Origin: Moniliella sp. 'wahieum'
Lineage: Eukaryota > Basidiomycota > Moniliellomycetes > Moniliellales > Moniliellaceae
DNA length: 64,000 nt
Assembly (NCBI GenBank): GCA_003971905.1
Contig: RSEE01000007.1
Span: 248,001-312,000, forward strand
Reading direction: 5' to 3'
Of this stretch, positions 45,277 through 57,037 are shown in pieces. The position numbers and the translations under genes were made by a program. The notes beneath the pieces are model-generated. The model had not been told where the DNA came from and searched no databases. It saw nothing but the letters and a program-made list of their open reading frames with translations. Positions within the stretch are counted from its first letter, which is position 1; each line of letters starts with the position of its first letter.

Positions 45277-48074
45277 TCAAAAAGGGACTGTGGTGCCGCG
45301 ATAACTGCGGAGGCTTGCGGCAGAACCAAGCCAGCGGCGCCCGGGCAGTTCATGAGACGTGACGTAGGTCGTACCAGCTGGGGCAAAGAGCGCATGGGCG
45401 GCGGCAAAGTCGTGAGCCGAAGAAGAAAAAGGACCAATCTGAACTGTACCCGAGGAGAAGCCAAGATGGGCGACAAGCATGCCAGCAGAAGAAACACTGA
45501 AATGAGCACAGCCCATCCCACATGCACCACGAACCGATTGTGTTTGGGTCGCGTCTGCTCTGGCGTACGGCCTTGGCTTATGTCGGCCACAACGCGGAGA
45601 GGTCTGGGCCACCCACGCCTGGATCTGCTGGGCGAGAGAAATCTTTGAGCTTGAATGCAATCCAAGTGGGGGCAGTGGGACCAAAGCCTGCATTCGCTCC
45701 TCCAGGAGCGTGCACCGCAGCCCCAGCTGGTGACTCATCTCGGCATATTCGGTCCACTTGGCCAGACCCGGATGAGCCGCCTGAAATGCAGCGGAAGGAA
45801 GATGGTGAGGATGAAGACGCTCAGTGATCGTCCTCTCCAGTGCGGCCTCATCATACGTTGGCGGTGGCACCTCTTGCACTGACGGTTTCGGCTCAAAGTG
45901 GGTTTGAGTAGCTTGCTCGGCATACTCAATCGCACCCTTCCGTTTGAACGGCGCTTGTATCGTTTCGTGAGCATTAGTTCGACAAAAGAGTTGTCCCGGA
46001 CTCCCCGCCCTCGGGAAGGGACGCGTCCGAATCAGAATCGGGACCGGATTCCTCCTCTCCATGGGCCAAGGCCAGCTCGCGGGCCAATTCGGCGGCAAGC
46101 CGACGCGACGGCGTCCCATCCAGGGTGGCGGGGCCATTTGCGCCTCTCCCTTGGCCAAGGCCATTGGCGGTCGTGGCGGCCGAGCCCGCTCTGCAAGCTC
46201 GTCCTTGAGTTTGCTCACCGTCGTCCGCAGGGCCAATGTGTCCTGCGCTAGCTTCTCATTTTCACTCTGCAAACCCAACAGCTGTTCCACCCGCTGCTTT
46301 TCTCCTCGATTGCATGCTTGAGCCGAGCACATTCGGCTTGTGCCTGAAGTGACGTTAAATAGGGAAAGGTTAGTGGGCCGCTAGACCGATCGCATCATGA
46401 AAAGGGGAGAGACGCACCATCTCAGCTCGTTCCCGCTCGTGTCCTCGCTTTCTCTGAGACTGGACAATTGATCACGTAGCTCATCCCGTTGCCGACGCAG
46501 ATGCTCCGTCTCGACTGCGCATGCAGAAATGCTGGTTAATACATATCAACTCAGTAACAACCAAGGGAGCCACGTACCCATCAGATCCTCCATTTGTTCC
46601 CGACCTTGGCATGGATCTCTTCCAGGTCGGCATTGCGGCGGGTCAAAGCTGCGAGCTCGACCTCAAGCAAAGCCATTTGGTCGGCCACATGCGCTGCCTT
46701 AAGCAAAGCCTCCCGCTCTTCTCGTTTCTTCGTCGCAAGATTGTCTTCCGCCGCCTCAAGCTGGGCATGCAGCTCGGCAACTTGATCTTCATGCTCGTCT
46801 TCTTTCGTCTCAAGTGTGCGTTCCAACAACGTCCGCGCCCGGGCCAGCCGATCGTTTTCTCGCAGCAGCTCCGCCGTAGTAGACATATGCCTCCCGAAAC
46901 TGGCATCTGCATAGCCCATCGCCGATAGGGACATTGCTCCCCCTGGTCCAGCTCAGGGCTGAAGGAACGGTTGAGGATGTCGCTGCCGGGTGGTAGGAGG
47001 TGCGACGGATGGCGGACACCATATCGTTCTCGCTCGTATCAGGACTAGGAGGGACCACATCGGAAGAGCGGCTATGCCGGGCTGATTTGGGTCGTGCCCA
47101 AGACGTCGGGGGAGGGTTGGCCTTGCCATGCGCTCGCAGCACGTCCTCCTCCCCGGGACTGTTAGGCCCTCTCTTGCCCCCACCGACGGGTTTCAGCGTA
47201 CTCAGCCGGTGCCGTCGGGAATGGGGAGAGGAGGAGCCCAGGGCAGATGTTCTTCGAGCCGGGGTGGATGCAGTGAGAGAGGAAGGGTGATGTCGGGCCA
47301 TGCTCTGGGATGCGCTGTAGTCCAATCCAATATCCTCCTCGCTTAGCTCGTTCTCGGGCGGAGGTGAGGAGGCCAAGGCACGCTGGTACAGCCCTTCCTC
47401 TCGTCCATGGAATGGTCCTCCCAATCGGTAGGATTGGGTGGGAGGGAAGTGAAAGTTCAGGAGGTGCTGCCTTGTGCATTGAGTCGTCCTCTTCGTCCGA
47501 GGCCAAAGCCGAGGAAGCCGGCGAGGGGGGCGGGGGGAATCGGAAGTTTCTTGCTCGAATGCTCGTTGAAGGCCAAGGATCATCTCGACTTTCTCAGGTT
47601 CGATGCCGACTGAGGCATTCTGTGATGCGAACGCCTCGATCTGGGGGAGTAAGTTGGGGTGAATCAACGGCTTCACATCCACATCGGCATCGCCACCTTG
47701 CTCTTGGCGCTCAGCGCGCATGTCTTCAAACTCGCGAAAGATGGCGGGCAGGTCGCCGCAGCGCAGGTGACCGGAAGGCAAGTCACTCGTGTCAGGGTCG
47801 ATATCGGTGCTGGCATCGGGGTCAGAGGCGATGTGCTGGCTTTTGTCGACAAAACGGCGGAAAATCTCTTGGACCTGCAGCTCCACCCGACGCTCATCCA
47901 GAGTGTGCTGGCCGGGCGGCGGGGAAGGCGGGCGGGGGGCAGAGGAGGGGTCAGGGACGGCCTCGGGGATGGCATCAGGAGTGGCAGGGGAAGAGGCGGC
48001 GGCGGGTGTCGGTGTCGGGTGTCGGTGTCGGGGGGCGTAGGGGCAGATATGGGGTTGTCGGGGGCGGGCAACAT
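45277..48074 (-). CDS. Coiled-coil protein, probably C-terminally membrane-anchored
   Basis: Not assigned to a named family. The inferred ATG at 48072-48074 (MLPAPDNPISAPTPP) gives a Pro-rich start, then a conserved-looking segment, DERRVELQVQEIFRRFVDKSQ ... LRCGDLPAIFREFEDM, helix-rich and EF-hand-like in spacing, and IGIEPEKVEMILG-type sequence. A Ser/Pro-rich linker (about 47550-47000) precedes long heptad-rich helices (RARTLLERTLETKEDEHEDQ, LHAQLEAAEDNLATKKREER, RDELRDQLSSL, GEKQRVEQLLGLQSENEKLA). Near the end, in a shifted frame, HVGWAVLISVFLLLACLSPIL (about 45455-45520) is a credible transmembrane helix. Several introns and frameshifts are likely (about 47900, 47500, 46950, 46560, 46350, 45600), so the model is a span. 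It could be a spindle-pole, nuclear-envelope or trafficking protein; this is only a guess. Confidence 0.55.
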
Positions 48075-48664
48075 GGCAGCAGCGCAGACCCAACAAGACA
48101 CGCAGGTGGTGGCAGCAACAACAAAAACGCGAGCGCTGGCTGGCACGTGGTCGCCGGAAATCAAGCCAACATGGGAGGGGCAAGCAACACGCAGGGCTTG
48201 AGCTTGAAATTGAACGTTCCATTGGTTGGGCGCGTGCATTTGAATTTGAACGTTCACTCTGTCCGCCGGCGCCACACTGCAAGCCACCCTGACTAATTAT
48301 TCGCGAGCTGTCCGGATGAGCACCTGTGACAGTCACCTGTGACGCCCCACCTGGACCCTCCCGCTTGGTGGCCAGCACCTCTGTCGGGCGCTCAGCGATT
48401 TTGTGGTCTGCGGGTGCTACTAGCTCATTAACCCATCGGCAATTTGTCGTCCCCAATAAATGGACTAAAGGGAGACCCCACGGGAAGAATCTTGCCCGGT
48501 ATTTCACCGCCCTGGCAATGACCGTTTGCATCTTTTCATGTGGTTTTTGCCTCTCCCCTATACACCGTGGGAATGAAAGCTAGGCTCCTAAACCAGACTG
48601 TGCTACAAGTCTCGTTCATCTGAACATGTGTACCGTTCGCTCAAACGGTCACCGAAAAATTATA
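48075..48664. promoter_or_regulatory. Promoter region of the coiled-coil gene
   Basis: About 590 nt. Two TTGAACGTTC elements (cores 48213-48218 and 48249-48254) lie 140-180 nt upstream of the inferred start. They fit the GAAnnTTC dyad of heat-shock elements. No gene seen. Confidence 0.4.
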
Positions 48665-51161
48665 TTATGCATGCTGCGCTTGTTCAGCCCAAACGTGACG
48701 CACCGCGTCGACTTCCTCTTGCGTAGGTACTGCCTCGGCTCCAAGCCAGGCAGTTATCCAGCCACGTAAGGCAACCTGTTCCTTGGTCCGCTCGGCTTCC
48801 AACAGCGCCAACACGAGAGTTAACCGCGTGGGTCGGAGAGAAAGATGTCGCATCCAGCCCAGGAAGCTGAGCAGCTCGTCCGGCTCGGTTCCTTGGAGCG
48901 CACCAACCCCCCGTTGCCTCGCCTCCAGTACCGTCATGCTCAGCCCCAGTTGGTAGATGGCTAGCGCATACGCTTCGCATAGCCTTGCATCCACCGTGAT
49001 GCTTTTGCCCTTCCCGATGCGTTGCCAGCGCGCCAGAACGCCGCCACCGCCTCCGATGGTACGGGGCCATCTGTGCCTTGTGGGTCTTGGGGATCAGCAG
49101 AAGACCGAGACGGAGAGGCAGACTTTTCCTTTGTCCGCGGGGGGAAGAGGGCATCAACAATCGCTGTTGTAAACCAGCGGTGGGAGGCAGGCACGGGCGC
49201 CCGTGGTCGTGCGCGTGCACGTGCCTCGGCACGCTCGTCCTCGAGAGGATGAACGACTTGGGGTAGCTGCGGTGCCTGTGCCAGCAATGCCGTACGGAAA
49301 ATTTGGGCTGCCACTGCCATGGGCGGTAGTGCGTGCCAGCCAACCCGGTTGGCCAACAAGAACGCCGATCCGGACCGGGTCAACCACGGAACGACCGAGT
49401 GCGCTAGTGGTTCGGACCACTGTGGTGTTTCGCTGGGAGGCAGGGGAAGTGACAGGAAAGGGATAGGATAATTTGCAGGCCGCTCGGAGCATGCCGTCGA
49501 GACATGACGTATCGGGTCGAATGCCGTACCGCCCCACTGCCTCGTCAAACCAGAGGAAGGCGGAGGCTGGGTCGTGCAGGACCAAGGCCTCAAAGGTCCG
49601 CTGGAGCAAGCGCGCCGTGCCCCGTATCCCGCGCGGGGGCGCGTCCACCACTTGCAGATGATCCGCTAACAGCGCCTGGGCCTCGTCCCACTGGTCCAGC
49701 CGGATCAGGGACTCAGCGGCCAACGTCACGAGCTCCAGCGTCGGGGGTACCTCGGCTTCTTCCATACGATCCACACACTTAGTGCACCATCGTGTGACCC
49801 GAGACTTTGGCACAGTTCCATCGCCCTTCTGCCCACTGGGTTAGCGCCTCATCCGCCCGGGACGGCGACGCGAGAAAATCCTGCACCGAATCCAACACCT
49901 CTTGCACCAAGTGGTCCCTTGCTGCGCTATCTAGGTCGCCATGGGAAGCGCGTTGCAGGTTAGATACAGGCAGATGAGCGGGCTCAAGAGCCGTACGAGG
50001 TGACGCGAAGCGATCGTTGGATCTGGTTCGGAGAGCTGAGTATGTTGCGCCGTAAACGCCTCGAGTTGGCCAAGCGCCTGCTCAGCTTCCGGTCCTTCCA
50101 ACCCCAACAGCGTCTCACGGACTTGGAGCAAAGTGTGGCGGGCCTGGATAACCGGCTGCTCGTGCGGGTCCAACGTATCTTGGATAGGCAGCTCGGAAAT
50201 ACCGTCGGGCGACAGTGCGAGAGACAGATCAGAAACGTCTGGTGACCCAGCTGGGGGCGCCGGATGCTCGGGCAGAGCAAGTGCCGCTGGATCATCCCGC
50301 ACCGCCTCGTCCACAGATATAATGGGCGGTCCAAAAGCGCAAGGGCTCCTCCCCCCGTCCCCGTTCCGGTCGTTTTCATTGGTGAGCTGCCTTCCTGGGG
50401 CGCAGACAGTAGCGCAATGGACTGCTGATCGCGTTGAAGGAGAGCACGACGAGTGAGACGCGTAGCTACGGTGGTGAGCCAAGGGGCGAATTCAGCCCAC
50501 TGGTGGTGGCCGAGCCAACGGTGAGCAGCAAGGCGGATGAGGTGGGTGCTGGTCACCCCGGATCCATCGCTCTCGGCGGCCAGGGTAAGCTCCAACGACG
50601 ATTGCAGGAGCAGCACGTGCGGGCGTGCGGGACAGCTCAATGGCCCGCTTGACCAGAAAAGAGGGCCAGACAATAGCGCCGGCGGTGACCAAGGTGCGAT
50701 GCAGCTGGTCAAACGTAGTGTTGGTCAGCCCCACACACCAGCCGACAAACTCGCGTTCTGGGATGCCGCGCTGCTGCAGCTCGAGCAGCAGCTCTTCAGG
50801 CGGGACAAGAGAGGCGGCGGACACGCCACCATCGGGCATTCGCTGGCCAGATTGTAGAGCTGCTCGACAGTTTCGGGGGGACGGCGGACGGAGGCAATCT
50901 GGGTGGGCTGGGGCAGAAGCGGGTGGTGAGGGCGCCGTTGGAGAGGCGGGCGAGGGAGAAGGCATGGGGGCGATGGGGCGTGTTGGAGGTGGAGGAGTGG
51001 TGAGGCGGAGTTGGCGTCGCAAGGGCGGCGGAGGGGAGGGGGCCGCCTGCGACCCGAGCCGCGGGGCGAAGGGGAGTACCGAGGCCAGCTCCGAGGCCAA
51101 CGCGGAGGCCTGCCGCAATGCGCGGCGGCCGGGCGAGCGCAGGCGAGCGCAGCACCCGCAT
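48665..51161 (-). CDS. Helical-repeat (PPR-like) protein, probably mitochondrial
   Basis: Not recognised at family level. The ATG at 51159-51161 opens MRVLRSPALARPPRIAAGLR, an Arg-rich, acid-free presequence that predicts mitochondrial import. The rest is made of many helix pairs with a TPR/PPR-like feel: LVPPEELLLELQQRGIPERE, FDQLHRTLVTAGAIVWPSFL, HLIRLAAHRWLGHHQWAEF, TLELVTLAAESLIRLDQWDEA, LLQRTFEALVLHDPASAF and ELLSFLGWMRHLSLRPTRL. About 800 residues. The stop is at 48665. Frameshifts are frequent (about 50900, 50500, 50330, 49880, 49440, 49150, 48990). By composition and presequence it could be a mitochondrial RNA-processing or translation factor; this is inference only. Confidence 0.55.
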
Positions 51162-51322
51162 CGCTCGCTTGGGGGTCGCCGGGGTTAGCGGGTAGGCGGC
51201 ACAAGAAGAAGAAGCGCTCCACCGGGGACGAGGCACAGATGACGTAACAGCACATGCCGCGCCGCGCACCACCACCGCCAGCCAGCCGCCGCACCGCGCC
51301 TCCCTTCCCACCCGTGGGCACG

Positions 51323-53061
51323 ATGGAGGCCATGCTGCGTGCCGAGCTCAAGCAGTGGCGCCGCGCCTTCCGCGCCGAGGTTGTGCCCCCTTCGCCTCCG
51401 CCGCCACGCGCACGCACACTGACACTGACGCTGATCCTGCCCGGCCACCCAGCATGGCCGCGACCCGCCCGGGCCGACATTGAGCAGCATGCCCACATGC
51501 GCTCCGTCTACGCCACCTGGCTGGCCCTCCAGCCCACCAGTAGCCGCCCCCGCCCCTCCAAATCCCCATCGCAATCCAAATCCCAATCCCAGTCCCAGTC
51601 TCAATCCCAGTCTCAATCCAGTCTCAATCCCAATCCCAATCAATCTCATGCTCAGCCCCCTCCCCAGCCACCACGCACCACGCACGCCACGCACGCCACG
51701 CCAGTCGACACGCGTCCTCGCTGCCGCCTCCCCCGGCGCCCCCACCCCTTCGCCTCCGCCTCCACTCCCGGCCAGCCCCATCCCCGCCCCGCTCCCGCCG
51801 TGACGCCCAGGGCAAACACCGCCTTCACCCGCGCACCAAGGCGCGCAAACGTCTGCGTGGCGAGCCCGTCCACGCACGCCTGTCCACAAGCGTCCGCGCG
51901 TTGACCTAGACCAACAACTCGGCCCCACCCGCCACCCAACCCGCCGCGCCTGCTTTCCCGCGGCGGAGGCCAGCTTGTGCCGGGGCCCCGCCGCCCACCT
52001 CACCCTCCTCCCACCGCCTCGTCCTCCCCTGCCCCACGTGGTGGTAAGCATGACGAAGAGCAAGGCAAGTTTAACTCTGAATATGAGGAAGAGGAAGAGG
52101 AAGAGGACGAAGAGGAATCCGAAGAAGAAGACGAACCTATCGAAACGGATCAAGGAGAAGAAGATCATTATGACAAGGTGCAGCATGGCCCGTCTGCCGT
52201 CCCCTTGGACCCAGTGGATGCCACCTTGGACACAGAGGACGATGGCCTAATCGTTCCTGACCCCCTCGATATGGAAACGGAGAGGGAGGAAGAAGAAGAA
52301 GAGGAGGGGGAGGAGCCACTGCAGTTCCAGGATGACCAGGTGACCCTCCAGATGGGTCGATTCCGCCGACTGAAACGGTTGGACTCCCTTCCTCAACCCG
52401 ACGAGCTTGAATGGACGTTGGGCATGGCGGCCTTCTCCGTCTCCTCCTCCTAGGTGTCCCGATCGCACTCGGGACGGGACCCGACGATCAAAGAGGTCCC
52501 CGAACCAGATTCGCCTCGCCCACCGCAACAGATTCCACCACCCCACCGACCACCACGACCGTGGTGGGAGATGAAGTACAGCACTACTTCATCGCCTTGA
52601 TTTGAGTTCCCACCGCCTCACCTCGGCGGCACGCACGCGCCCACCTTCGTCGTGAAACCCAACGCTGCGTCGAGCAGTTGCTCGTGCCTGCGAATTGCGC
52701 CCGGCTGCGTTGCCCCCAAGACCTCCTCCCAAAGTGAAGGGCAACCGCCGTGCCGCTTGGTCGCCATGGCTGCGGCCGAGGCCGAAGTAGCAGCCGAAGC
52801 AGAGGCAGCCGCCACCCAAACTCGCGCCCAGGCCAATGCCCAAGCTCAATCTCTAGGGGCGGGCGAAACGGAGTTGGTTTTTGTTACACCCGACGCCCCG
52901 GCAGTCTCTAGTTCTGTTTTTCCCGCTCAGGTCGGGTGGGTATGGCGGACGCCGAGGATACCCCCGAGGCCGAGGTCGACTCGGACGAGTGGGCGAGCGA
53001 GGTGGAAGATGATGAAAAGGGATGGGGCGATGGCGGGATGGATTGGGGGGATGTGTTGTAG
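51323..53061 (+). CDS. SLD2: DNA replication initiation factor Sld2
   Basis: CDK-regulated replication initiator (RecQL4 N-terminal homologue) that binds Dpb11 after phosphorylation to load GINS and Pol epsilon. The start MEAMLRAELKQWRRAFRAE and RADIEQHAHMRSVYATWLAL match the N-terminal Sld2 homology region. An (SQ)n tract follows (about 51560-51635). The family motif KARKRLRGEP appears at about 51838-51870 in a second frame. Acidic stretches (52080-52310) precede a basic segment and the C-terminus DEWASEVEDDEKGWGDGGMDWGDVL, which is the classic Sld2 ending. The stop is at 53059-53061. Frameshifts occur at about 51800, 51905, 52450 and 52940; some may be introns. It diverges from the PPR-like gene across only about 160 nt. 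Confidence 0.8.
51560..51640 (+). repeat. Ser-Gln coding repeat in SLD2
   Basis: A run of TCCCAATCCCAGTCTCAATCC-like hexamers coding for Ser-Gln dipeptides (about eight), followed by Asn-Pro repeats. Confidence 0.85.
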
Positions 53062-53244
53062 CTACGTGCGTATCTACCTCTTCTCAGTTTCTGCCTCTGC
53101 CTCCTCTCTGCCTCTTTTTGTCTTCCCCTCGCGTCGCGCGTCTCGCGCATGTTTCTCTATACAAAAATGGCATGCACAATCTCGAGGCTTGGTGTTTGTG
53201 GTTGGTTGGGTCATGGGTCATAACATTGTTTTCGTTTGTTTGTC

Positions 53245-54133
53245 TCATCGTAAGTTGGTTACCGCACGAGTACGCAGGCTCAGGGGTGGCAGTTCCTCTC
53301 CGCTCGACGGCCGCGTTGGCCGAGTGCCGTGCTGGTGCAGCGCAGCATCCAACCCCTTGTAAGCATCGGCATAGCCCGCCCTAACTGAAGAGGAGGAGGA
53401 GGAGGCAACCAGTCGCTCCGCCTCCCCACGCCCTTCGGACGGGAGCGGCGGGCCAACACACGAAGCGCACGAAGGTGTGTGTCCTTCCCATTCAAATGGT
53501 TGGCATAGATACAGACTTGGAGTTGGTACACCCAGATGGGACGGGGGGCGCAAGAAGACCTCCTGTATCCCCCGCCCCTGTCCCTGCTTCGGCACCTGCC
53601 TCAGTCCCTGCCTCGGTCCCTGCAGCTTCGGCCCCAGCTTCGGATCCACCGGAAAGGGGGAAATGTACCCACCCTTTGCTTGGACCGAGATCACGTCGAC
53701 ATACTTCCGCTAGATCGTGGAAGTAGGTGCCAGCCTTGACGCCGATCCTCGTGGGGGTGTAGGAATCGTCAAGTGTCGCGTCTAGGTACACCGATACGTG
53801 CTACAGCCCGTCAGTTTGGGGAAACAAGGGAAGGGGGGAAACCAGGAGAAGTAGGGGGGCAAGGGGAAAGCATGCCAAAGAAGACAACAAAAGACGTACA
53901 GTCACAGCGGTTCGGCATGGAAAGAGGATATCCACCACGTGCGGTTGCACCCCATCCGATTGCCAGAGTTGGGTTAGGTCGGGATCGCGCAATGCCGCCA
54001 CCCCGGCCCCGGGCTTGTGCGAGCTCAGTTTCCATTCCGTGCCAGGGATCGAGCCTACATCCCGCTTGTTGCCCAACTCGTTGACGGAGAACACCCCGCC
54101 ATCGCTTAAATAGGTCACGCCGGGTACACTCAT
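53245..54133 (-). CDS. DOC1: Anaphase-promoting complex subunit 10 (Doc1)
   Basis: APC/C processivity subunit with a DOC (galactose-binding jelly-roll) domain that helps bind D-box substrates. The ATG at 54131-54133 opens MSVPGVTYLSDGGV. DOC domain: KRDVGSIPGTEWKLSSHKPG, GVAALRDPDLTQLWQSDGVQPH, VVDILFPCRTAV, then intron 53801-53899 (GTACGT...CTGTAG), VSVYLDATLDDSYTPTRIGV, AGTYFHDLAEV, GWVHFPL and LQVCIYANHLNGKDTHLRAL. The loop after GWVHFPL carries an inserted Ala/Gly/Glu-rich repeat (TEAGTEAGAEAGTGAG) not usual for the family. Two frameshifts or small introns lie near 53520 and 53470. The C-terminal tail to 53245 is uncertain. Confidence 0.88.
53801..53899 (-). other. DOC1 intron
   Basis: 99-nt GTACGT...CTGTAG intron on the minus strand. 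It joins PCRTAVT to HVSVYLDATL. Confidence 0.8.
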
Positions 54134-55022
54134 CGGCTCGGCTCGGCTCGTTTGGGTGGTTGGATGGGTGCAGTGGTGGTGGGACGGGGGAAAAAGCGGA
54201 AATTCAGTTGCATCGAATAAATAAGGGTATTTTTGTGACTTCTCTGACTTGGGTTGGTATCGATTAGATTAATTGCTTCGATCGGCAGCTATTGGGACTG
54301 CTTGGCGTGGTACGCCCACCAGCGGGAAAGAAGACGGCAAAGAGCACGTGCCAGGGGTATCGAGCATGAACATTCTCGCCACTGCGGTCGGCCCATGGAG
54401 GAGATACGATCGCAGCATGCCAATCTAAGATCTAACTGCATACTAGCGCTCCCTGTACCGGCACCATGTTCTACCCCGCGCCCCGGCCCTCGGCTTGGAT
54501 GTGACCTATAGGATCAGGCCGGGTTGACCACTCCATTCACCGACCGTACAACCGCTCCCCGCCTGTTGATGGTGGGTATACAGCAGAAGACGATGGCCTC
54601 ACCCTTAAGCCGAATACCCACCCACGGCAGATGCTGTGGAGAATGATCCAGTTGGCGACAGGCAGGGCAGCGGCAGTGGTCGCGAGCAGCGTCTGATCCA
54701 GCACGAGCGCAAGGAGCCAGCCGATGGATGGGAATGCGCCCTCGACTCCTTTTGCGATTGGGCAGTCGCACAGCCGTCGCTGGCGGCGGAAAAGAAGAAC
54801 CGAGGCGCTCCAGCAAAAAGTGCAACATTTCAGTGCCTGCGTGGAGCCTCCGGGGCGCACACTGGCGCCGAGCCTGGGTGCGGCATGTGGCTTGGCGGGC
54901 GATTGGATGTGGCGCGCATGTGGTCTTTGCTTCGCACCACCTCCACCACTACCACCCTCCTAACCCCTTTCCCCCTCCCCCTCGGTCACGCCTGGTGCGT
55001 CCGACTCGCATTAGCTGCTGTG
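54134..55022. other. Intergenic region DOC1 / coiled-coil gene
   Basis: About 890 nt. A minus-strand frame at 54514-54860 contains a hydrophobic stretch (VLDQTLLATTAAALPVANWI) but has no convincing start, splice pattern or family. No gene is claimed. Confidence 0.4.
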
Positions 55023-56774
55023 ATGGCCACCCGCCGGTCGTTCCGCCACTCGCGCTCTGCCTCGACGCGTGCGTCGGTCCACGATGTGGCCTTGCTCTTC
55101 GCCCCTCCCTCCTCCCCCACCCACGCCAAGCGCGCGAGCCGCCATGAACGCCACGCTAGTCTCGCTGGCCAGCAGGACCTGGCCAGCATCCCCGGTAGCT
55201 ACTCCTCTGCCGATCAGCGCAAGTCCCTCCGTCTTTCCCGAGGATCTTCTGTGGCCAGCGCGTCGGTTTTGTTTGCTGCCTATGCCCAACAGCCCTTCCT
55301 CACCACCGCCAGTGAAGCCGAGTTGGACCAGGGCGATCGCCAATCCGCTTTGGACAAACTCGAAGGCCGCTCCCTACGCAACTCGCTGGTCGAGCCCGCA
55401 CAAGACAACCAACCGCACACCGATGCCGTACCAGCCGCTGCTGTTGCTGCTGATCCAGCCCCATTGCCTCCGTCTGCACAGGGACTTCACACCCTGGTTG
55501 AAGAAGAGGAAGAAGATGACGAGGACGATAACCAAGAAAAGCAAGAGCGGGGACCGTCTCGGTCAGCTCCACTTATCTTTCTCTCGCCCGCGCTCTCGCG
55601 TCACTCCCCTCGCCTTAACCCGGGACCATGCTCACCTACAAGCCCGCCTTGAGCAAAATGAAGGGAGCATGCTACCCAAGTCCAAACCTGGAAACAGGAA
55701 CGGGAGCAGATGGCCGCGCGCATTCAGTCACTCGAAGGGTCGTTGAAGCAGGCCCTGACCCTCCAAGAGTCAAGCAGTACCAAGTCCGAACAGTTGGAAG
55801 AGCTCCTCACGCTTACCCAGAACGAGCGGGATACGTATCTGGATGATATTGGTGGTTGGAGGCAACGTTGTGCTGATCTGGAGGGCAAGCTCGCTGCTGA
55901 AACGAACCGGGCTGATGACCAAGCTCGTCTCCGTGCGGGTCTCGCTGCCAAGGCACTGAAAATGACCAGCCTCCTTCCGGCTGGCAGTGTCCCACCTGAA
56001 CTCACCCCGGCCGAGTTGAGTCCGGCCTTGGTGTCTCTCCCGCGACGGTGCGAGCGCTCCTCCTCCTCTTCCACGCTTCCGGAGCCCATTCCGGTTCCTG
56101 TCGGTCCTTCTCCCGAGGCCACTGTCCAGCTCCTGGGCGCCATGCGCCAGCAAATCCTCTCCCTTGCCCGCACCCTCACCAATGAGCGAGAGGAACGTGC
56201 GAACTCCCATCCGCCTCTCCTCGGATCCACCCGAAGGTCCCGCGCCAGCAGTTCCACCACCTCAACCGCCTCGTCGGGATCGGAGTCAGACCTTCATCTC
56301 TCCATTCTCGACCGTGCCCACCAGCCGGGATGGAAGCACATCCTCTTTCTGCTTTGAATCCAAGGCAACCCAGAAGACGCCGCTCTCGTCTGGTGCCACA
56401 AGCACCCGTCCCTTCCCAGAGAGAAGGACTTTTGCCCCCACTGGACGTTTGCCTCGGCTACTGTTCACCCCGTCCAGGTCATGGTATCTTTCCCCTCCCC
56501 GGGACGGAGGGAGAAGATGTGTTTCAACTTGGCCAAGAGTTGACGCTGCCCCCACTGTCGAGGGAAGCAAAAGACTTGCCTCCCTTGGCACCAGCAGGGA
56601 GTCTATTGGAACTCACCTCGCTCGCCCTCCAAGGATTGGGAGGGTACTTCTTCTCATCCGCCTCTCACACTTCTACGCCCCGTAACCACCTGCCCGGCAT
56701 GGACTCTCGTCCCCGACCGCGTTCGCGGCTGTCACGCCATGCACGCGACCAAGGGCGACGTTGTCTTCATTTAA
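55023..56774 (+). CDS. Coiled-coil protein of unknown function
   Basis: Not recognised. The ATG at 55023 opens MATRRSFRHSRSASTRASV, a basic, Ser/Arg-rich disordered N-terminus. An acidic run EEEEEDDEDDNQEKQE (about 55500-55545) is followed by heptad-type helices: RIQSLEGSLKQALTLQESSS, SEQLEELLTLTQNERDTYLD, DIGGWRQRCADLEGKLAAE and MRQQILSLARTLTNEREERA. The GWRQRCxDLExKL segment resembles a motif in uncharacterised fungal coiled-coil proteins. A Ser/Thr-rich segment (SSTTSTASSGSESD) leads to a C-terminal part with FSTVPTSRDGSTSSFCFE and FQLGQELTLPPLSREAKDL. Frameshifts occur near 55610, 55690, 56290 and 56440. The end at 56774 is tentative; the gene converges on UBA2. Confidence 0.55.
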
Positions 56775-57037
56775 TTTCCTTCGCTGTCTGTTTCGCTGGT
56801 CGAAACGACAAAAACTTTCTTTGCTTGGATCGTTTGCTCCGTACTTTCTCTTCCTTCCCTTTCCATACAACTCATTTCGCCTGCTTTCATACGCTTCTTG
56901 CACTACCCCGTTCTCCACAATGTTACCCTTCTTCCTTTTTCTACATTTTTCTTGTCCCATTCACCTTGACCTTCCAACGATGTTTTATGTTCACGGGTGT
57001 AGTTAGCTTAGTACAAGCCATAACATCCTACATAGTA

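Noticed and set aside
46810-48531. A long minus-strand frame extending upstream to 48531
   Set aside because: Sequence before about 48074 has promoter-like AT-rich parts and no protein-like pattern. The better start is MLPAPDNPIS at 48074 in another frame.
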